A stretch of DNA of 64,000 nt from Streptomyces sp. NBC_01268 (GCF_036240795.1 NZ_CP108454.1:620001-684000); one strand, 5' to 3'; numbered from the stretch's first letter, positions 33,606 to 42,800 are shown. Program-made: numbers and translations. The notes: a model not told the origin generated them from the letters alone.

Positions 33606-34382
33606 TCAGCGTCCTTCCTCGGTCCAGGTGGCGGCGGGCCCGTCGAGGACGATGTCCCAGGCGTAGCCGAGGGAGACCTCGGGCTCGGACAGGCCGTGCT
33701 CGTAGCGGGCGACGAGCCGGTCGCGCGCCGCCGTGTCGGTGACCGAGCGCATGATCGGGTCGTGCGCGAGGAGCGGGTCCCCAGGGAAGTACATCTGGGT
33801 GACGAGCCGCTGTGTGAACGCCGTGCCGAAGACCGAGAAGTGGATGTGGGCGGGGCGCCAGGCGTTGGTGTGGTTGCGCCAGGGGTAGGCGCCGGGCTTG
33901 ACGGTGGTGAAGGCGTACCGGCCCTGATCGTCCGTCAGGGTGCGTCCCACGCCGGTGAAATGGGGGTCCAGCGGGGCCGGGTGCTGGTCCCGGAGGTGGG
34001 CGTACCGGCCGGAGGCGTTGGCCTGCCAGATCTCGATCAGCTGGCCGCGCACGGGGCGGCCTTCGCGGTCCAGGAGGCGGCCCGACACGGTGATCCGCTC
34101 GCCGAGGGGCTGGCCGGTGGGCGCGAGGGTCAGGTCGCCGTCGGCCTCGGTGACGTCGGTGGCCCCGAAGACGGGTCCGGTCAGCTCGACGGCGTCGGGG
34201 TCCCCCGTGGCGTCCATCGCCACGAGCTGCTGCCGCGGATGGCGCAGGAGCGAGCTGCGGTACGGGGCGTAGGCGCGGGAAGGGTGGGGGCGGGGCGTGG
34301 CGCCGGAGGCGAGGGCCTTGTCGTAGGCGTCCTGGTGGGCGTCGATCTCGGCGTCTATGTGCGCCTGGGTGAGGTCGGCCAT
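33606..34382 (-). CDS. pcaH: protocatechuate 3,4-dioxygenase beta subunit
   Basis: A 258-residue catalytic subunit from ATG 34382, with AGGAG eight bases upstream. The non-haem Fe(III) ligands are visible as Tyr127 (SGRYAHL), Tyr166 (KPGAYPWRN) and His179/His181 (WRPAHIHFSVFG), corresponding to the two Tyr and two His of characterised enzymes. With PcaG it forms 3-carboxy-cis,cis-muconate from protocatechuate and oxygen. The 99-bp gap to pcaJ is the only real gap in the operon and is where pcaF lies in other streptomycetes; here it holds GC-rich inverted repeats and no gene. Confidence 0.96.
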   Translation of the reverse strand: MADLTQAHIDAEIDAHQDAYDKALASGATPRPHPSRAYAPYRSSLLRHPRQQLVAMDATGDPDAVELTGPVFGATDVTEADGDLTLAPTGQPLGERITVSGRLLDREGRPVRGQLIEIWQANASGRYAHLRDQHPAPLDPHFTGVGRTLTDDQGRYAFTTVKPGAYPWRNHTNAWRPAHIHFSVFGTAFTQRLVTQMYFPGDPLLAHDPIMRSVTDTAARDRLVARYEHGLSEPEVSLGYAWDIVLDGPAATWTEEGR

Positions 34383-34481
34383 GAAGGCTCCTGGGGTGGT
34401 GGGGGCCGGGAGGGACGGAGAGCGGTAACGGAGAGGCGGGGAGGGAGAGGAGGGGCCGGGCCGGCGGCCCGCCGCGGCACG

Positions 34482-35138
34482 TCAGCGCCCGGCAGCGGGC
34501 TCCGGATCCGGGATCCGTACCGGCGCCGCCGTCTTCTCGGCCACCTCCTGGGGGGTCACGCCCGGGGCCGTCTCGACGAGGACGAGGCCGGTGTCCGTGA
34601 CGTCGAGGACGCAGAGGTCGGTGACGATGCGGTCGACGCAGCCGCGTCCGGTGAGCGGCAGGTCGCACTCCTCGACGACCTTCGGGGAGCCGTCCTTGGC
34701 GGTGTGGGTCATGACCACGATGACCGTGCGGGCGCCGTGGACGAGGTCCATCGCGCCGCCGATGCCGGTGACCATGCGGCCGGGGACGGCCCAGTTGGCG
34801 AGGTCGCCGCGGGCGGAGACCTGCATGGCGCCGAGGACGGCGACGTCGATGTGGCCGCCCCGGATCATGCCGAAGGAGAGGGCCGAGTCGAAGTAGGAGG
34901 CGCCGGGCAGGACGGTGACGGTCTCCTTGCCCGCGTTGATGAGGTCGGGGTCGACCTGGTCCTCGGTGGGGTAAGGGCCGGTGCCGAGGATGCCGTTCTC
35001 GGATTCGAGGACGACCTCGACCCCTGCGGGGAGGTGGTTGGGGATGAGCGTCGGCAGGCCGATGCCGAGGTTGACGTACTGTCCGTCGCGCAGTTCGCGG
35101 GCGGCTCGGGCGGCCATCTGCTCACGGTTCCAGGTCAT
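34482..35138 (-). CDS. pcaJ: 3-oxoadipate CoA-transferase (3-oxoacid CoA-transferase) subunit B
   Basis: A 218-residue beta subunit from ATG 35138. [18 protein letters not shown] and the catalytic SENGILGTG glutamate region (residues 46-54) are intact. With PcaI it moves CoA from succinyl-CoA to 3-oxoadipate, giving 3-oxoadipyl-CoA. It starts seven bases downstream of the pcaI stop. The thiolase that would finish the pathway (PcaF) is not encoded next to it and must be supplied elsewhere. Confidence 0.94.
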   Translation of the reverse strand: MTWNREQMAARAARELRDGQYVNLGIGLPTLIPNHLPAGVEVVLESENGILGTGPYPTEDQVDPDLINAGKETVTVLPGASYFDSALSFGMIRGGHIDVAVLGAMQVSARGDLANWAVPGRMVTGIGGAMDLVHGARTVIVVMTHTAKDGSPKVVEECDLPLTGRGCVDRIVTDLCVLDVTDTGLVLVETAPGVTPQEVAEKTAAPVRIPDPEPAAGR

Positions 35139-35145
35139 GCCGGGT

Positions 35146-35922
35146 CTACTCCGTCTCTCGTGCCGCGGGCGCGGAGATCGTGCGCCGTTCTATGCCCTTC
35201 GCGGCGGCCTGGGCGGGGGTGAGGGCCACGACGCGCTGGACGAAGATCCCCGGCAGGTGGACCTGGTCGGGGTCGAGGATGCCGGGTTCGACCAGCTCCT
35301 CTACCTCCGCGACGGTGATCCGGCCGGCCATCGCGGCGAGCGGGTTGAAGTTGCGGGCGGAGGCGTGGAAGACGAGGTTGCCGTGCCGGTCGCCCTTGGC
35401 GGCGCGGACGAGGGCGAAGTCGGTGCGGATGGCGTGTTCGAGGACGTACGGGACGTCGTCGAACTCCCGGACCTCCTTCGCCGGGGAGGCGAGCGCGACG
35501 CCGCCCGCGCCGTCGTAGCGCCAGGGCAGTCCGCCGTCGGCGACCTGGGTGCCGACGCCGGCCGGGGTGTAGAAGGCGGGGATGCCGCAGCCGCCGGCCC
35601 GGAGGCGTTCGGCGAGGGTGCCCTGCGGGATCAGCTCGACCTCGAGCTCGCCGCCGAGGTACTGGCGGGCGAACTCCTTGTTGGCGCCGATGTACGAGCC
35701 GGTGACGCGGGCGATGCGGCCCGCGGCGAGCAGGACCGCGAGGCCGGAGTCCATGGCGCCGCAGTTGTTGGAGACGACGCCCAGGCGGCCGACGCCGCGC
35801 TCGTGGAGCGCCTGGATGAGGACGTTCGGTACGCCGCTGAGGCCGAAGCCGCCCACGGCGAGCGACGCCCCGTCCGGGACGTCGGCCACCGCTTCCGCGG
35901 CGGTGGCGACCACCTTGTCCAT
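35146..35922 (-). CDS. pcaI: 3-oxoadipate CoA-transferase subunit A
   Basis: A 258-residue alpha subunit and first gene of the pca operon, from ATG 35922 (AAAGG six bases upstream). Its Gly-rich CoA loop ([19 protein letters not shown]) and [15 protein letters not shown] match the subunit A family. A perfect 14-bp palindrome lies 58 bp upstream, on the way to the divergent MarR gene, and a 17-bp palindrome-like motif sits in the leader at 35936. Expression is therefore expected to be derepressed by protocatechuate. Confidence 0.94.
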   Translation of the reverse strand: MDKVVATAAEAVADVPDGASLAVGGFGLSGVPNVLIQALHERGVGRLGVVSNNCGAMDSGLAVLLAAGRIARVTGSYIGANKEFARQYLGGELEVELIPQGTLAERLRAGGCGIPAFYTPAGVGTQVADGGLPWRYDGAGGVALASPAKEVREFDDVPYVLEHAIRTDFALVRAAKGDRHGNLVFHASARNFNPLAAMAGRITVAEVEELVEPGILDPDQVHLPGIFVQRVVALTPAQAAAKGIERRTISAPAARETE

Positions 35923-35935
35923 GGGAAGCCTTTCG

Positions 35936-35952
35936 TTTCGGTCCGAGCGAAA
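35936..35952. repeat. 17-bp palindromic motif in the pcaI leader (copy 2 of 3)
   Basis: TTTCGGTCCGAGCGAAA lies between the pcaI start and the 14-bp operator. It resembles the copies at 30832 and 41142. In this copy, and in copy 1 read on the minus strand, TGAAGG follows. Confidence 0.5.
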
Positions 35953-35980
35953 TGAAGGAGAGGAGCGAGCCGCAGATTTA

Positions 35981-35994
35981 CTCAGTGCACTGAG
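35981..35994. promoter_or_regulatory. PcaV-type operator palindrome
   Basis: CTCAGTGCACTGAG is a perfect 14-bp palindrome between the divergent pcaI operon and the MarR gene. Position, symmetry and gene context indicate the binding site of the MarR repressor for both transcripts. Confidence 0.78.
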
Positions 35995-36115
35995 CATCTT
36001 GTCGACCCGGGCCATGCTGGCAGTCGTCTGCCCCCTCGTCAACGGGTCTTCACGCCGGAACGGAGGATCGGGGTATCGTTCCGTGCACCGACGAAACGGC
36101 ACCAGGAGGCGCACC

Positions 36116-36577
36116 ATGGCCGCGGTGGACCTGACCACACACCCAGGGCATCTCGCCCGGCGACTCCAGCAGGCGCACCACTTGCTCTGGACGACCATGG
36201 TCTCGGAGGAGATCACCTCCCCCCAGTTCGGCGTGCTCAACGCCCTGCTGTCCGAACCCGGCCTGGATCAGCGGACCCTGGGCGAACGGGTGGGCCTCGA
36301 CCGGTCCACCATCGCCGAGGTCGTCAGCCGGCTGACCCGCCGCGGGTTGCTCGACAAGGTGCGCGACCCTGACGACGGGCGCCGCTCCCTGCTGCGCCTC
36401 ACCGAGGACGGGGAGCGGACCCACCGGAAGCTGACGGTGCGCACCGCCCGTATGAACCAGGTCTTCCTCGCCCCCCTCTCCCCCGAGGAGCAGGCCCACT
36501 TCCTCTCCCTGCTCCGCCGTGTCTCGGACGCCGCCGAGCAACTGCGCAGCCCGGCGGAGCCGGTCGCCGCGCCCTGA
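36116..36577 (+). CDS. pcaV: MarR family repressor of the pca operon (PcaV-like)
   Basis: A 153-residue MarR protein from ATG 36116 with AGGAGG upstream. The winged helix (TSPQFGVLNALLSEPGLDQR, then LDRSTIAEVVSRLTRRGLL and wing DPDDGRRSLLRLTEDG) is complete. Arg15 is present in HLARRLQQAHHLLW; in the characterised S. coelicolor PcaV an arginine at this position contacts protocatechuate. The gene is divergent from pcaI-J-H-G-B-L with a 14-bp palindrome between. Expected role: repress the operon until protocatechuate binds. Function is assigned from context and this residue. Confidence 0.85.
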   Translation: MAAVDLTTHPGHLARRLQQAHHLLWTTMVSEEITSPQFGVLNALLSEPGLDQRTLGERVGLDRSTIAEVVSRLTRRGLLDKVRDPDDGRRSLLRLTEDGERTHRKLTVRTARMNQVFLAPLSPEEQAHFLSLLRRVSDAAEQLRSPAEPVAAP

Positions 36578-36663
36578 CGCCGACAGGAGGGTCCACCCGT
36601 GTATCGCGAGCGTATGGAGATTCCCATACGCCGCCGGAACGGCCCTCCGCCTCTCATGGGCAC

Positions 36664-37416
36664 ATGCTCCCCAACGCCTCTGCCGCCGCACCGGACACAC
36701 CACCGGGACCGCCCGCACCGCCGACACCGCCCGCACCACCCGCACCGCCCCTCCGCACGCGCGGGATCGCGCTCTCCGGCCTGGCGGTCCTCGGCGTGGC
36801 GGGCGTGCTGTTCGGCATCCGGCGGCCGCTCGTGATGTCCGCCCCGGCGTGCCTGGCCGGGCGATGGCACGGCTGTTACGACACCTTCAACGGCACCGTG
36901 CTCATGACGCTGGTCGCCCTCCCGCCGGCGGCGCTGGTGGCATGGCTTCTGGCGCGGCGGCGGCGCGGCGCGGGCGTCGCCTCGGCCGGGCGGCTCTCGC
37001 TGGCCGAGGTGGGCCTGGTGGTGGGCACGGTGCCGTTCGTGTGGATGACCATGATGCCGGGCGCCGGCGCGGGCAGGGTCCCCGCCCGGGTGAGCCTGGT
37101 GCCGCTGCGGGACCTGGTCACGATGGGGCCGCTCGGGATCGCCGGCAACCTGCTGGTCCTCGCGGCGCTGGGGTTCTTCGCCCCGATGCGGTGGGCGGCG
37201 TTGGCGTCCCTGCCGCGCGTGCTGGCGCTCGGGGCGGCCTGCTCGGTCCTGGTCGAGACGGCGCAGTACGCGCTGCGGCTCGACCGGGTGTCCTCCGTGG
37301 ACGACGTCCTGGTCAACGCCGTCGGCGCCGCGCTGGCCGGGCTGGCGTCACGCCGCTGGTGGCGCGCCGCCCCACAGGCGCCGTCGGTCCGGTCGCTCGG
37401 AGGGAGCCGCCGGTAG
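36664..37416 (+). CDS. VanZ-like membrane protein
   Basis: A 250-residue membrane protein from ATG 36664. A Pro/Ala-rich cytoplasmic lead (PPGPPAPPTPPAPPAPP) precedes about five hydrophobic segments. The C-terminal half has the VanZ pattern: SLVPLRDLVTMGPLGIAGNL, VLVETAQYALRLDRVSSVDD and VLVNAVGAALAGL. VanZ family members can lower teicoplanin susceptibility in enterococci, but most actinobacterial copies are of unknown role. It lies 90 bp upstream of a two-component pair and in the same direction; a link is possible but not shown. Confidence 0.85.
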   Translation: MLPNASAAAPDTPPGPPAPPTPPAPPAPPLRTRGIALSGLAVLGVAGVLFGIRRPLVMSAPACLAGRWHGCYDTFNGTVLMTLVALPPAALVAWLLARRRRGAGVASAGRLSLAEVGLVVGTVPFVWMTMMPGAGAGRVPARVSLVPLRDLVTMGPLGIAGNLLVLAALGFFAPMRWAALASLPRVLALGAACSVLVETAQYALRLDRVSSVDDVLVNAVGAALAGLASRRWWRAAPQAPSVRSLGGSRR

Positions 37417-37506
37417 CCGGACGTCCCGCGGCCGCCGCCCATCGGTTCGGCGGGGTCGCGCGGCCCCCATACGCCGACGATATGGTGCGTTCCCTACGCT
37501 GCGGGG

Positions 37507-38196
37507 ATGCGTGTACTGATCGTGGAGGACGAGCCCTATCTGGCCGAGGCCGTACGTGACGGGCTCCGGCTGGAAGCGATCGCCGCCGACATCGCCGGCG
37601 ACGGCGACTCCGCCCTGGAGCTGCTCGGCGTCCACTCCTACGACCTCGCCGTCCTGGACCGCGACATCCCCGGCCCGTCCGGCGACGAGGTCGCCCGGCG
37701 GATCGTCGCCTCCGGCAGCGGCATCCCGATCCTCATGCTGACCGCGGCCGACCGGATCGACGACAAGGCGTCCGGGTTCGCGCTCGGCGCCGACGACTAC
37801 CTCACCAAGCCGTTCGAGCTGCGGGAACTCGTGATGCGGCTGCGCGCCCTCGACCGCAGGCGCGCCTACGCCCGGCCGCCGGTCCGCGAGATCGCGGGCC
37901 TGCGGCTCGATCCGTTCCGCCGCGAGGTCTTCCGGGACGGACGGTACGTCGCGCTCACCCGCAAGCAGTTCGCCGTGCTCGACGTCCTCGTCGCGGCCGA
38001 GGGCGGCGTCGTGAGCGCCGAGGAGCTGCTGGAACGCGCCTGGGACGCGCACACCGACCCCTTCACCAACGCCGTACGGATCACCGTCTCCGCGCTGCGC
38101 AAGCGGCTCGGCGAACCCTGGGTCATCGCGACGGTGCCGGGCGTCGGCTACCGCATCGACACCGCCGCCTCCCTCCCCCGCGGTGCCCGTGCGTAG
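37507..38196 (+). CDS. OmpR-type response regulator
   Basis: A 229-residue regulator from ATG 37507. The receiver domain has the acidic pair EDE (7-9), phospho-acceptor Asp51 (LAVLDRDIPGPSG), Thr at LTAADR and Lys in DDYLTKPFEL. The C-terminal winged helix (about 130-225) contains RKQFAVLDVLVAAEGG and ITVSALRKRLG. It overlaps the sensor kinase gene by 14 bp, so the two form a translationally coupled pair. Target genes are unknown. Confidence 0.93.
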   Translation: MRVLIVEDEPYLAEAVRDGLRLEAIAADIAGDGDSALELLGVHSYDLAVLDRDIPGPSGDEVARRIVASGSGIPILMLTAADRIDDKASGFALGADDYLTKPFELRELVMRLRALDRRRAYARPPVREIAGLRLDPFRREVFRDGRYVALTRKQFAVLDVLVAAEGGVVSAEELLERAWDAHTDPFTNAVRITVSALRKRLGEPWVIATVPGVGYRIDTAASLPRGARA

Positions 38197-39268
38197 ACGC
38201 CCCGGGCTCAGCGCCCGGCTCAAGCTCACCCTCAGCTACGCGGGGTTCCTCGCCGTCGCCGGGTCCCTCCTGCTCGCCGTGGTGTGGGCGTTCCTGCTGC
38301 GGTACGTCCCCGACACCTCGCAGGGGCTGCTCGGCATCTCGCCGAACCGCTACCTCCTCGTGCACACCTTCGCCCCCGCCGCGGCCGTGGCGATGGCCTT
38401 CCTCCTCGTGTTCGGCCTGGTCGGAGGATGGGTCCTGGCCGGGCGGATGCTCGCTCCGCTCGCACGGATCACCGGTGCGGCGCGGCTGGCCGGGGGCGGG
38501 TCGCTGTCCCACCGGATCCGGATGGGCGGCCGCCGGGACGAGTTCCGCGAACTCTCCGACGCCTTCGACACGATGCTGGAACGACTCGAGTCGCACGTCG
38601 CCGAGCAGCGCAGGTTCGCGGCCAACGCGTCCCACGAGCTGCGCACCCCGCTGGCCATCTCGCAGACGCTGCTCGACGTCGCCCACCAGGACCCCGCACG
38701 GGACCGCGACGAACTCCTCGCGCGCCTCCGGACCGTCAACACCCGCGCGATCGACCTCACGGAGGCCCTGCTGCTCCTCAGCCGCAGCGACCGCGCGACC
38801 TTCACCCGCGAGAGCGTCGACCTCTCCCTCGTCGCCGAGGAGACCGCCGAGACCCTGCTCCCGCTCGCCGAGCGGCGCGGGATCGCCCTCGACGTCACCG
38901 GCGCGGCGGCGCGGGCCGACGGCTCCGCGGAGCTCCTGCTGCGGATGGTGACGAACCTCGTCCAGAACGCCGTCGTCCACAACCTGCCCGACGGCGGCAC
39001 GGTGACGGTCCACACCGAGATGTGCGGCGACACGAGCCTGGTGCGGGTCTCGAACACGGGCCCGCCGGTCCCGCCGGAGCTGGTGCCGACCCTCGTCGAA
39101 CCCTTCCAGCGCGGCACGGAGCGGGTCCGCACCGACGAGCACGCGGGCGTCGGCCTCGGCCTCGCCCTCGTCCACAGCGTCGTCCGCGCCCACGACGGGA
39201 CCCTCGCCCTGGTACCCCGTCCGGCCGGTGGCCTTGAGGTGACGGTCCGGCTGCCCTCCGTCCCGTAG
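38183..39268 (+). CDS. sensor histidine kinase
   Basis: A 361-residue membrane kinase from GTG 38183. Two hydrophobic helices (about 15-40 and 62-85) enclose a short extracytoplasmic loop of some 22 residues, too short for a large ligand domain, so it may sense membrane state. A HAMP linker follows (GGWVLAGRMLAPLARITGA). The phospho-acceptor is His151 in NASHELRTPLA. The N box is MVTNLVQNAVVHN and the G2 box GVGLGLALVHSVV. It pairs with the overlapping response regulator upstream and converges on xylB with a 14-bp gap. Confidence 0.92.
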   Translation: MPVRRRPGLSARLKLTLSYAGFLAVAGSLLLAVVWAFLLRYVPDTSQGLLGISPNRYLLVHTFAPAAAVAMAFLLVFGLVGGWVLAGRMLAPLARITGAARLAGGGSLSHRIRMGGRRDEFRELSDAFDTMLERLESHVAEQRRFAANASHELRTPLAISQTLLDVAHQDPARDRDELLARLRTVNTRAIDLTEALLLLSRSDRATFTRESVDLSLVAEETAETLLPLAERRGIALDVTGAAARADGSAELLLRMVTNLVQNAVVHNLPDGGTVTVHTEMCGDTSLVRVSNTGPPVPPELVPTLVEPFQRGTERVRTDEHAGVGLGLALVHSVVRAHDGTLALVPRPAGGLEVTVRLPSVP

Positions 39269-39282
39269 GAGGCACAGGGGGA

Positions 39283-40770
39283 TCAGGCGAGGAGCGTCGG
39301 CGCCGCCCGGTCGAGGACTCCCTCGATCCGGGCCCATGTCTCCTCGTCCCGTGCCACCGGTTCGAGGGTCCGCCCCTCGCCCGTCCCCCAGGCGGTGGCG
39401 AGCGCCACCGGGTCCGTTCCGGTGGCCGCGGCCGCGGCGAGGGCGGCGGCGCCGAGGGCGACGAGTTCGGTGGCGGCGGGGACGACGAGGGCGCGTCCGG
39501 AGAGCCGGCGCACCGTCCCGGTCCAGGCCCGGCCGCGCGCGCCGCCGCCGATCAGGCGCAGGGGGCGGTCCCGTACGGCCGGTTCGGCGGGGTCGAGGCC
39601 GCAGGCGGCGAGCAGCTCGTCGAGCGCGCGCAGCACGGTGAACACGGCGCCTTCGTAGGCGGCGCCGAGCAGGGCGGGCGGGGTCGTGGCGTGCGTGAGG
39701 CCGGTGAGGAGTCCGGTGGCACGGGGCAGGTCGGGGGTGCGTTCGCCGTCGAGGTACGGCAGGAGGACGAGGCCGTCGCCGGGCCGGGCGTCCTCGCGGT
39801 CGAGACCGAGGAGGCCGGCGATCCGGTCGACCGCGAGCGTGCAGTTCAGGGTGCAGCCGAGCGGCAGGTAGCTGCCGTCGGTCGCGGTGAAGCCGGAGAT
39901 GCCCGGGCTCGCGGGGCGGGTGCGGGTGGCGGCGAAGACCGTGCCCGAGGTGCCGAGGCTGACGACCGGGTGGTCGAGGAGGCCGCCGGCGCCGAGACCG
40001 AGGCCGACGGCGGCGGCCATGTTGTCGCCCGTTCCGGCGGCGACGGCGGTGCCCCGCGGCAGGCCGAGGGCGTCGGCGGCGGCGCGGGTCAGGGTGCCGA
40101 CGCGGGTGCCGCCGGTGGGGGCGACGACCGGCAGCAGGGCGGGGTCCAGGCCGAGGAGGTCGAGGACGACGGGATCGTAGGCGGCGGGTCCGGTGGCGGG
40201 GTTCGTGGCGTACCACCCGGTGCCCGACGCGTCGCCGGGGTCGGTGACCGCCTCGCCGCAGAGGCGTTCGGTGAGGAAGTCGTGCGGGAGGCGGACGGCG
40301 GCGACACGGGCGGCGGTGGCCGGTTCGTGGTCGCGCAGCCACTGCCACTTGGTGGCCGTCACGGCGGCGACGGGGACGGAGCCGGTGCGGGTGAGCCAGG
40401 GGCCGGGGCCGCCGAGCGCGGCGGTGAGGGCGGTGGCCTGGGGTGCGGAGCGGGTGTCGTTCCAGAGCAGGGCGGGACGCGGCGGGCGGCCCCCGGCGTC
40501 GAGGGTGACGAGGCCGTGCTGTTGCCCCGCCACGGCGATGCCGGTGACGGCGGCGGGCGGTACGTCCGCCTCCTTCAGGGCCGCCGCGACGGCTTCGCCG
40601 AGGGCGGTCCACCAGCCTTCGGGGTCGCTCTCGCGGGCGCCTCCGGTGCCGGTGACGGTGTGCGGTGCGCGGCCGACGGCCAGCAGGGCGCCGGTCTCGG
40701 CGTCGACGACCGCGGCCTTGGTGGACTGGGTGGAGCTGTCGACACCGATCACCACCGGGCGTTCCGGCAT
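39283..40770 (-). CDS. xylB: xylulokinase
   Basis: A 495-residue FGGY-family sugar kinase. I chose ATG 40770 because AAGGAG lies eight bases upstream; GTG 40776 is in frame. The N-terminal motif GVDSSTQSTKA binds ATP phosphate; GQQHGLVTLD and LLWNDTRS are XylB-type sugar contacts; the C-terminal domain has LRLIGGGARGRAWTGTV. It phosphorylates D-xylulose to xylulose 5-phosphate for the pentose phosphate pathway. It is divergent from xylA across 190 bp, so both are probably controlled from the same region by a xylose-responsive (ROK-type) regulator not in the window. Confidence 0.93.
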   Translation of the reverse strand: MPERPVVIGVDSSTQSTKAAVVDAETGALLAVGRAPHTVTGTGGARESDPEGWWTALGEAVAAALKEADVPPAAVTGIAVAGQQHGLVTLDAGGRPPRPALLWNDTRSAPQATALTAALGGPGPWLTRTGSVPVAAVTATKWQWLRDHEPATAARVAAVRLPHDFLTERLCGEAVTDPGDASGTGWYATNPATGPAAYDPVVLDLLGLDPALLPVVAPTGGTRVGTLTRAAADALGLPRGTAVAAGTGDNMAAAVGLGLGAGGLLDHPVVSLGTSGTVFAATRTRPASPGISGFTATDGSYLPLGCTLNCTLAVDRIAGLLGLDREDARPGDGLVLLPYLDGERTPDLPRATGLLTGLTHATTPPALLGAAYEGAVFTVLRALDELLAACGLDPAEPAVRDRPLRLIGGGARGRAWTGTVRRLSGRALVVPAATELVALGAAALAAAAATGTDPVALATAWGTGEGRTLEPVARDEETWARIEGVLDRAAPTLLA

Positions 40771-40960
40771 GGCCACCTCTCCTTCCGGTTCTGCGCGTCC
40801 TCTCGCCCTCTCGGCTCCTCGGTTCCGCGCCTTCTCGTCTTCACGTCTTCACGTCGTTCCGGGCCTCGTCGTGGGCCGCCACTGGCGCCCGGACCCTTCC
40901 CGACGGTATTAGTTATCTCAGAAAACAAATCTGGCGGCCAGCCTCGCGAAGGAGCCGGAC
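40771..40960. promoter_or_regulatory. xylB-xylA divergent promoter region
   Basis: The stretch 40906-40932 (GTATTAGTTATCTCAGAAAA and following) is markedly AT-rich for this genome and is the likely promoter/operator for the divergent genes. A pyrimidine-rich tract with two copies of TCTTCACG lies on the xylB side. No exact operator palindrome was found. Confidence 0.5.
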
Positions 40961-42130
40961 ATGCCGCAGCATCTTCTTCCCACACCCGACGACCGCTTCA
41001 CCTTCGGCCTGTGGACCGTCGGCTGGCAGGGCCGTGATCCGTTCGGGGACGCGACCCGCCCCGCCCTGGACCCGGTCGAGTCGGTCGAACGGCTCGCCGC
41101 CCTCGGCGCGTACGGCGTCACCTTCCACGACGACGACCTCATTCCGTTCGGAGCGGAAGAATCCGAGCGGGCGACAGCCGTCAAGCGCTTCCGCACCGCG
41201 CTGGACCGCACGGGGCTCAAGGTGCCCATGGCCACCACCAACCTCTTCACGCACCCCGTCTTCAAGGACGGCGCCTTCACCGCCAACGACCGGGACGTGC
41301 GCCGTTTCGCCCTGCGCAAGACGCTCCGCAACATCGACCTCGCCGTGGAACTCGGCGCCTCGGTGTACGTGGCCTGGGGCGGCCGCGAGGGTGCCGAGTC
41401 CGGTGCCGCCAAGGACGTGCGCGTGGCGCTCGACCGGATGAAGGAGGCCTTCGACCTGCTCGGGCAGTACGTCACCGAGCAGGGCTACGCGCTCCGCTTC
41501 GCCATCGAGCCCAAGCCGAACGAGCCGCGCGGGGACATCCTGCTGCCGACGATCGGCCACGCCCTCGCCTTCATCGAGCGCCTGGAGCGTCCCGAACTCG
41601 TGGGCGTCAACCCGGAGACGGGCCACGAGCAGATGGCCGGGCTCAACTTCCCCCACGGCATCGCGCAGGCGCTGTGGGCCGGCAAGCTGTTCCACATCGA
41701 CCTCAACGGCCAGTCCGGCATCAAGTACGACCAGGACCTGCGCTTCGGCGCGGGCGATCTGCGCCAGGCCTTCTGGCTGGTCGACCTCCTGGAGACGGCC
41801 GGCTACACGGGTCCGCGCCACTTCGACTTCAAGCCGGTGCGCACCGACGGCTTCGACGGCGTGTGGGAGTCCGCGAAGAACTGCATGCGCAACTACCTGA
41901 TCCTCAAGGAGCGTTCCGCCGCCTTCCGCGCCGACCCGGAGGTCCGGGCCGCGCTCGCCGCCTCCCGTCTCGACGACCTGGCCGTGCCCACCGCCGCCGA
42001 CGGCCTCGCGGGCCTGCTCGCCGACCCCACCGCGTACGAGACCTTCGACGCGGTCGCGGCCGCCGGGCGCTCGATGGCCTTCGAGCGGCTCGACCAGCTG
42101 GCTCTCGAGCATCTGCTCGGGGTGCGCTGA
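40961..42130 (+). CDS. xylA: xylose isomerase
   Basis: A 389-residue class I (actinobacterial) xylose isomerase from ATG 40961 with AAGGAG upstream. Every active-site and metal residue is present, shifted by two from the usual numbering: His56 ([11 protein letters not shown]), Glu183 and Lys185 ([11 protein letters not shown]), Glu219 and His222 (NPETGHEQ), Asp247 (HIDLNG), Asp257/Asp259 (DQDLRFG) and Asp289 (HFDFKP). It interconverts D-xylose and D-xylulose in the cytosol and works with XylB next door to use hemicellulose-derived xylose. A 17-bp palindromic motif lies inside the coding sequence at 41142. Confidence 0.97.
   Translation: MPQHLLPTPDDRFTFGLWTVGWQGRDPFGDATRPALDPVESVERLAALGAYGVTFHDDDLIPFGAEESERATAVKRFRTALDRTGLKVPMATTNLFTHPVFKDGAFTANDRDVRRFALRKTLRNIDLAVELGASVYVAWGGREGAESGAAKDVRVALDRMKEAFDLLGQYVTEQGYALRFAIEPKPNEPRGDILLPTIGHALAFIERLERPELVGVNPETGHEQMAGLNFPHGIAQALWAGKLFHIDLNGQSGIKYDQDLRFGAGDLRQAFWLVDLLETAGYTGPRHFDFKPVRTDGFDGVWESAKNCMRNYLILKERSAAFRADPEVRAALAASRLDDLAVPTAADGLAGLLADPTAYETFDAVAAAGRSMAFERLDQLALEHLLGVR
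41142..41158. repeat. 17-bp palindromic motif inside xylA (copy 3 of 3)
   Basis: TTCCGTTCGGAGCGGAA, within codons for IPFGAEE near the start of xylA, matches the pcaL and pcaI-leader copies at most positions. An intragenic operator is possible; since it encodes conserved residues, chance is also possible. Confidence 0.4.
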
Positions 42131-42218
42131 CCCGACCGTACGCGAGCCCTGTACGCAGGGTGAGCACGTGTGCCATCCTCCGAGCACCACTCCATCGTCG
42201 GGGGATCGGTGATGCGCC

Positions 42219-42800
42219 ATGTGGATGTCGACGAGCGCCGCCCGTCTGGCTGTCGTCCTTCTCCTGTGTCTTCCGGCCGCGGTCGCCTGCGAGGACACGG
42301 AGGACGGGGGCGGCGGTCCCCGCGGCGGCGCCGACGCCGGCGGGCAGCCCGCTCCCGGCAAGGGCGGGAGCGGAGGCGGGAGCGGGGGTGGCGACGGCGG
42401 TGTGCCGGGGCCGCTGAAGATCCCCGAGTGGGGCAGGAACGGCTTCCTGTACGACGCCGGCACCGCCAACGGGCGCGCCAACTGGGCCGACATCAAGAAG
42501 CTGTTCGAGGGCGCCTGCGGGGACGGCACCCTCTGCGTGACCCTGGAGCGCGTCTACCTCACCGAGGACGGCGCGCAGACCGACGGGCCCTGCGGCTACG
42601 ACCACATGGAGCCCGCGGCCGAGACCTCGGTCAAGCGGGGCGGGACCGTGTCCGTCGTGGGCGTGTGCGGCCCGGAGACGGAGGGACCGACGGACGGTTC
42701 CACGGACACCGGCGGGCCGACCGACACCACCGGCCCGGCCGACCCGCCCGCGACCACCGACGGGACCTCCACGTCCGCCGGCAGTGCCCCGTCGTCGTGA
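42219..42800 (+). CDS. putative secreted lipoprotein
   Basis: A 193-residue protein from ATG 42219 (ATG 42225 possible). The signal peptide is LAVVLLLCLPAAVAC, with Cys as lipidation site in a slightly atypical lipobox. A Gly/Ser-rich linker (30-62) precedes a folded segment with Cys in GACGDGTLCVTLERVYL and GPCGYDHMEP that may form disulphides; the tail is Thr/Pro/Gly-rich. The family is not recognised. Its stop overlaps the GTG of the next gene (GTGA), so both are probably made together and may act at the membrane as a pair. Confidence 0.65.
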   Translation: MWMSTSAARLAVVLLLCLPAAVACEDTEDGGGGPRGGADAGGQPAPGKGGSGGGSGGGDGGVPGPLKIPEWGRNGFLYDAGTANGRANWADIKKLFEGACGDGTLCVTLERVYLTEDGAQTDGPCGYDHMEPAAETSVKRGGTVSVVGVCGPETEGPTDGSTDTGGPTDTTGPADPPATTDGTSTSAGSAPSS

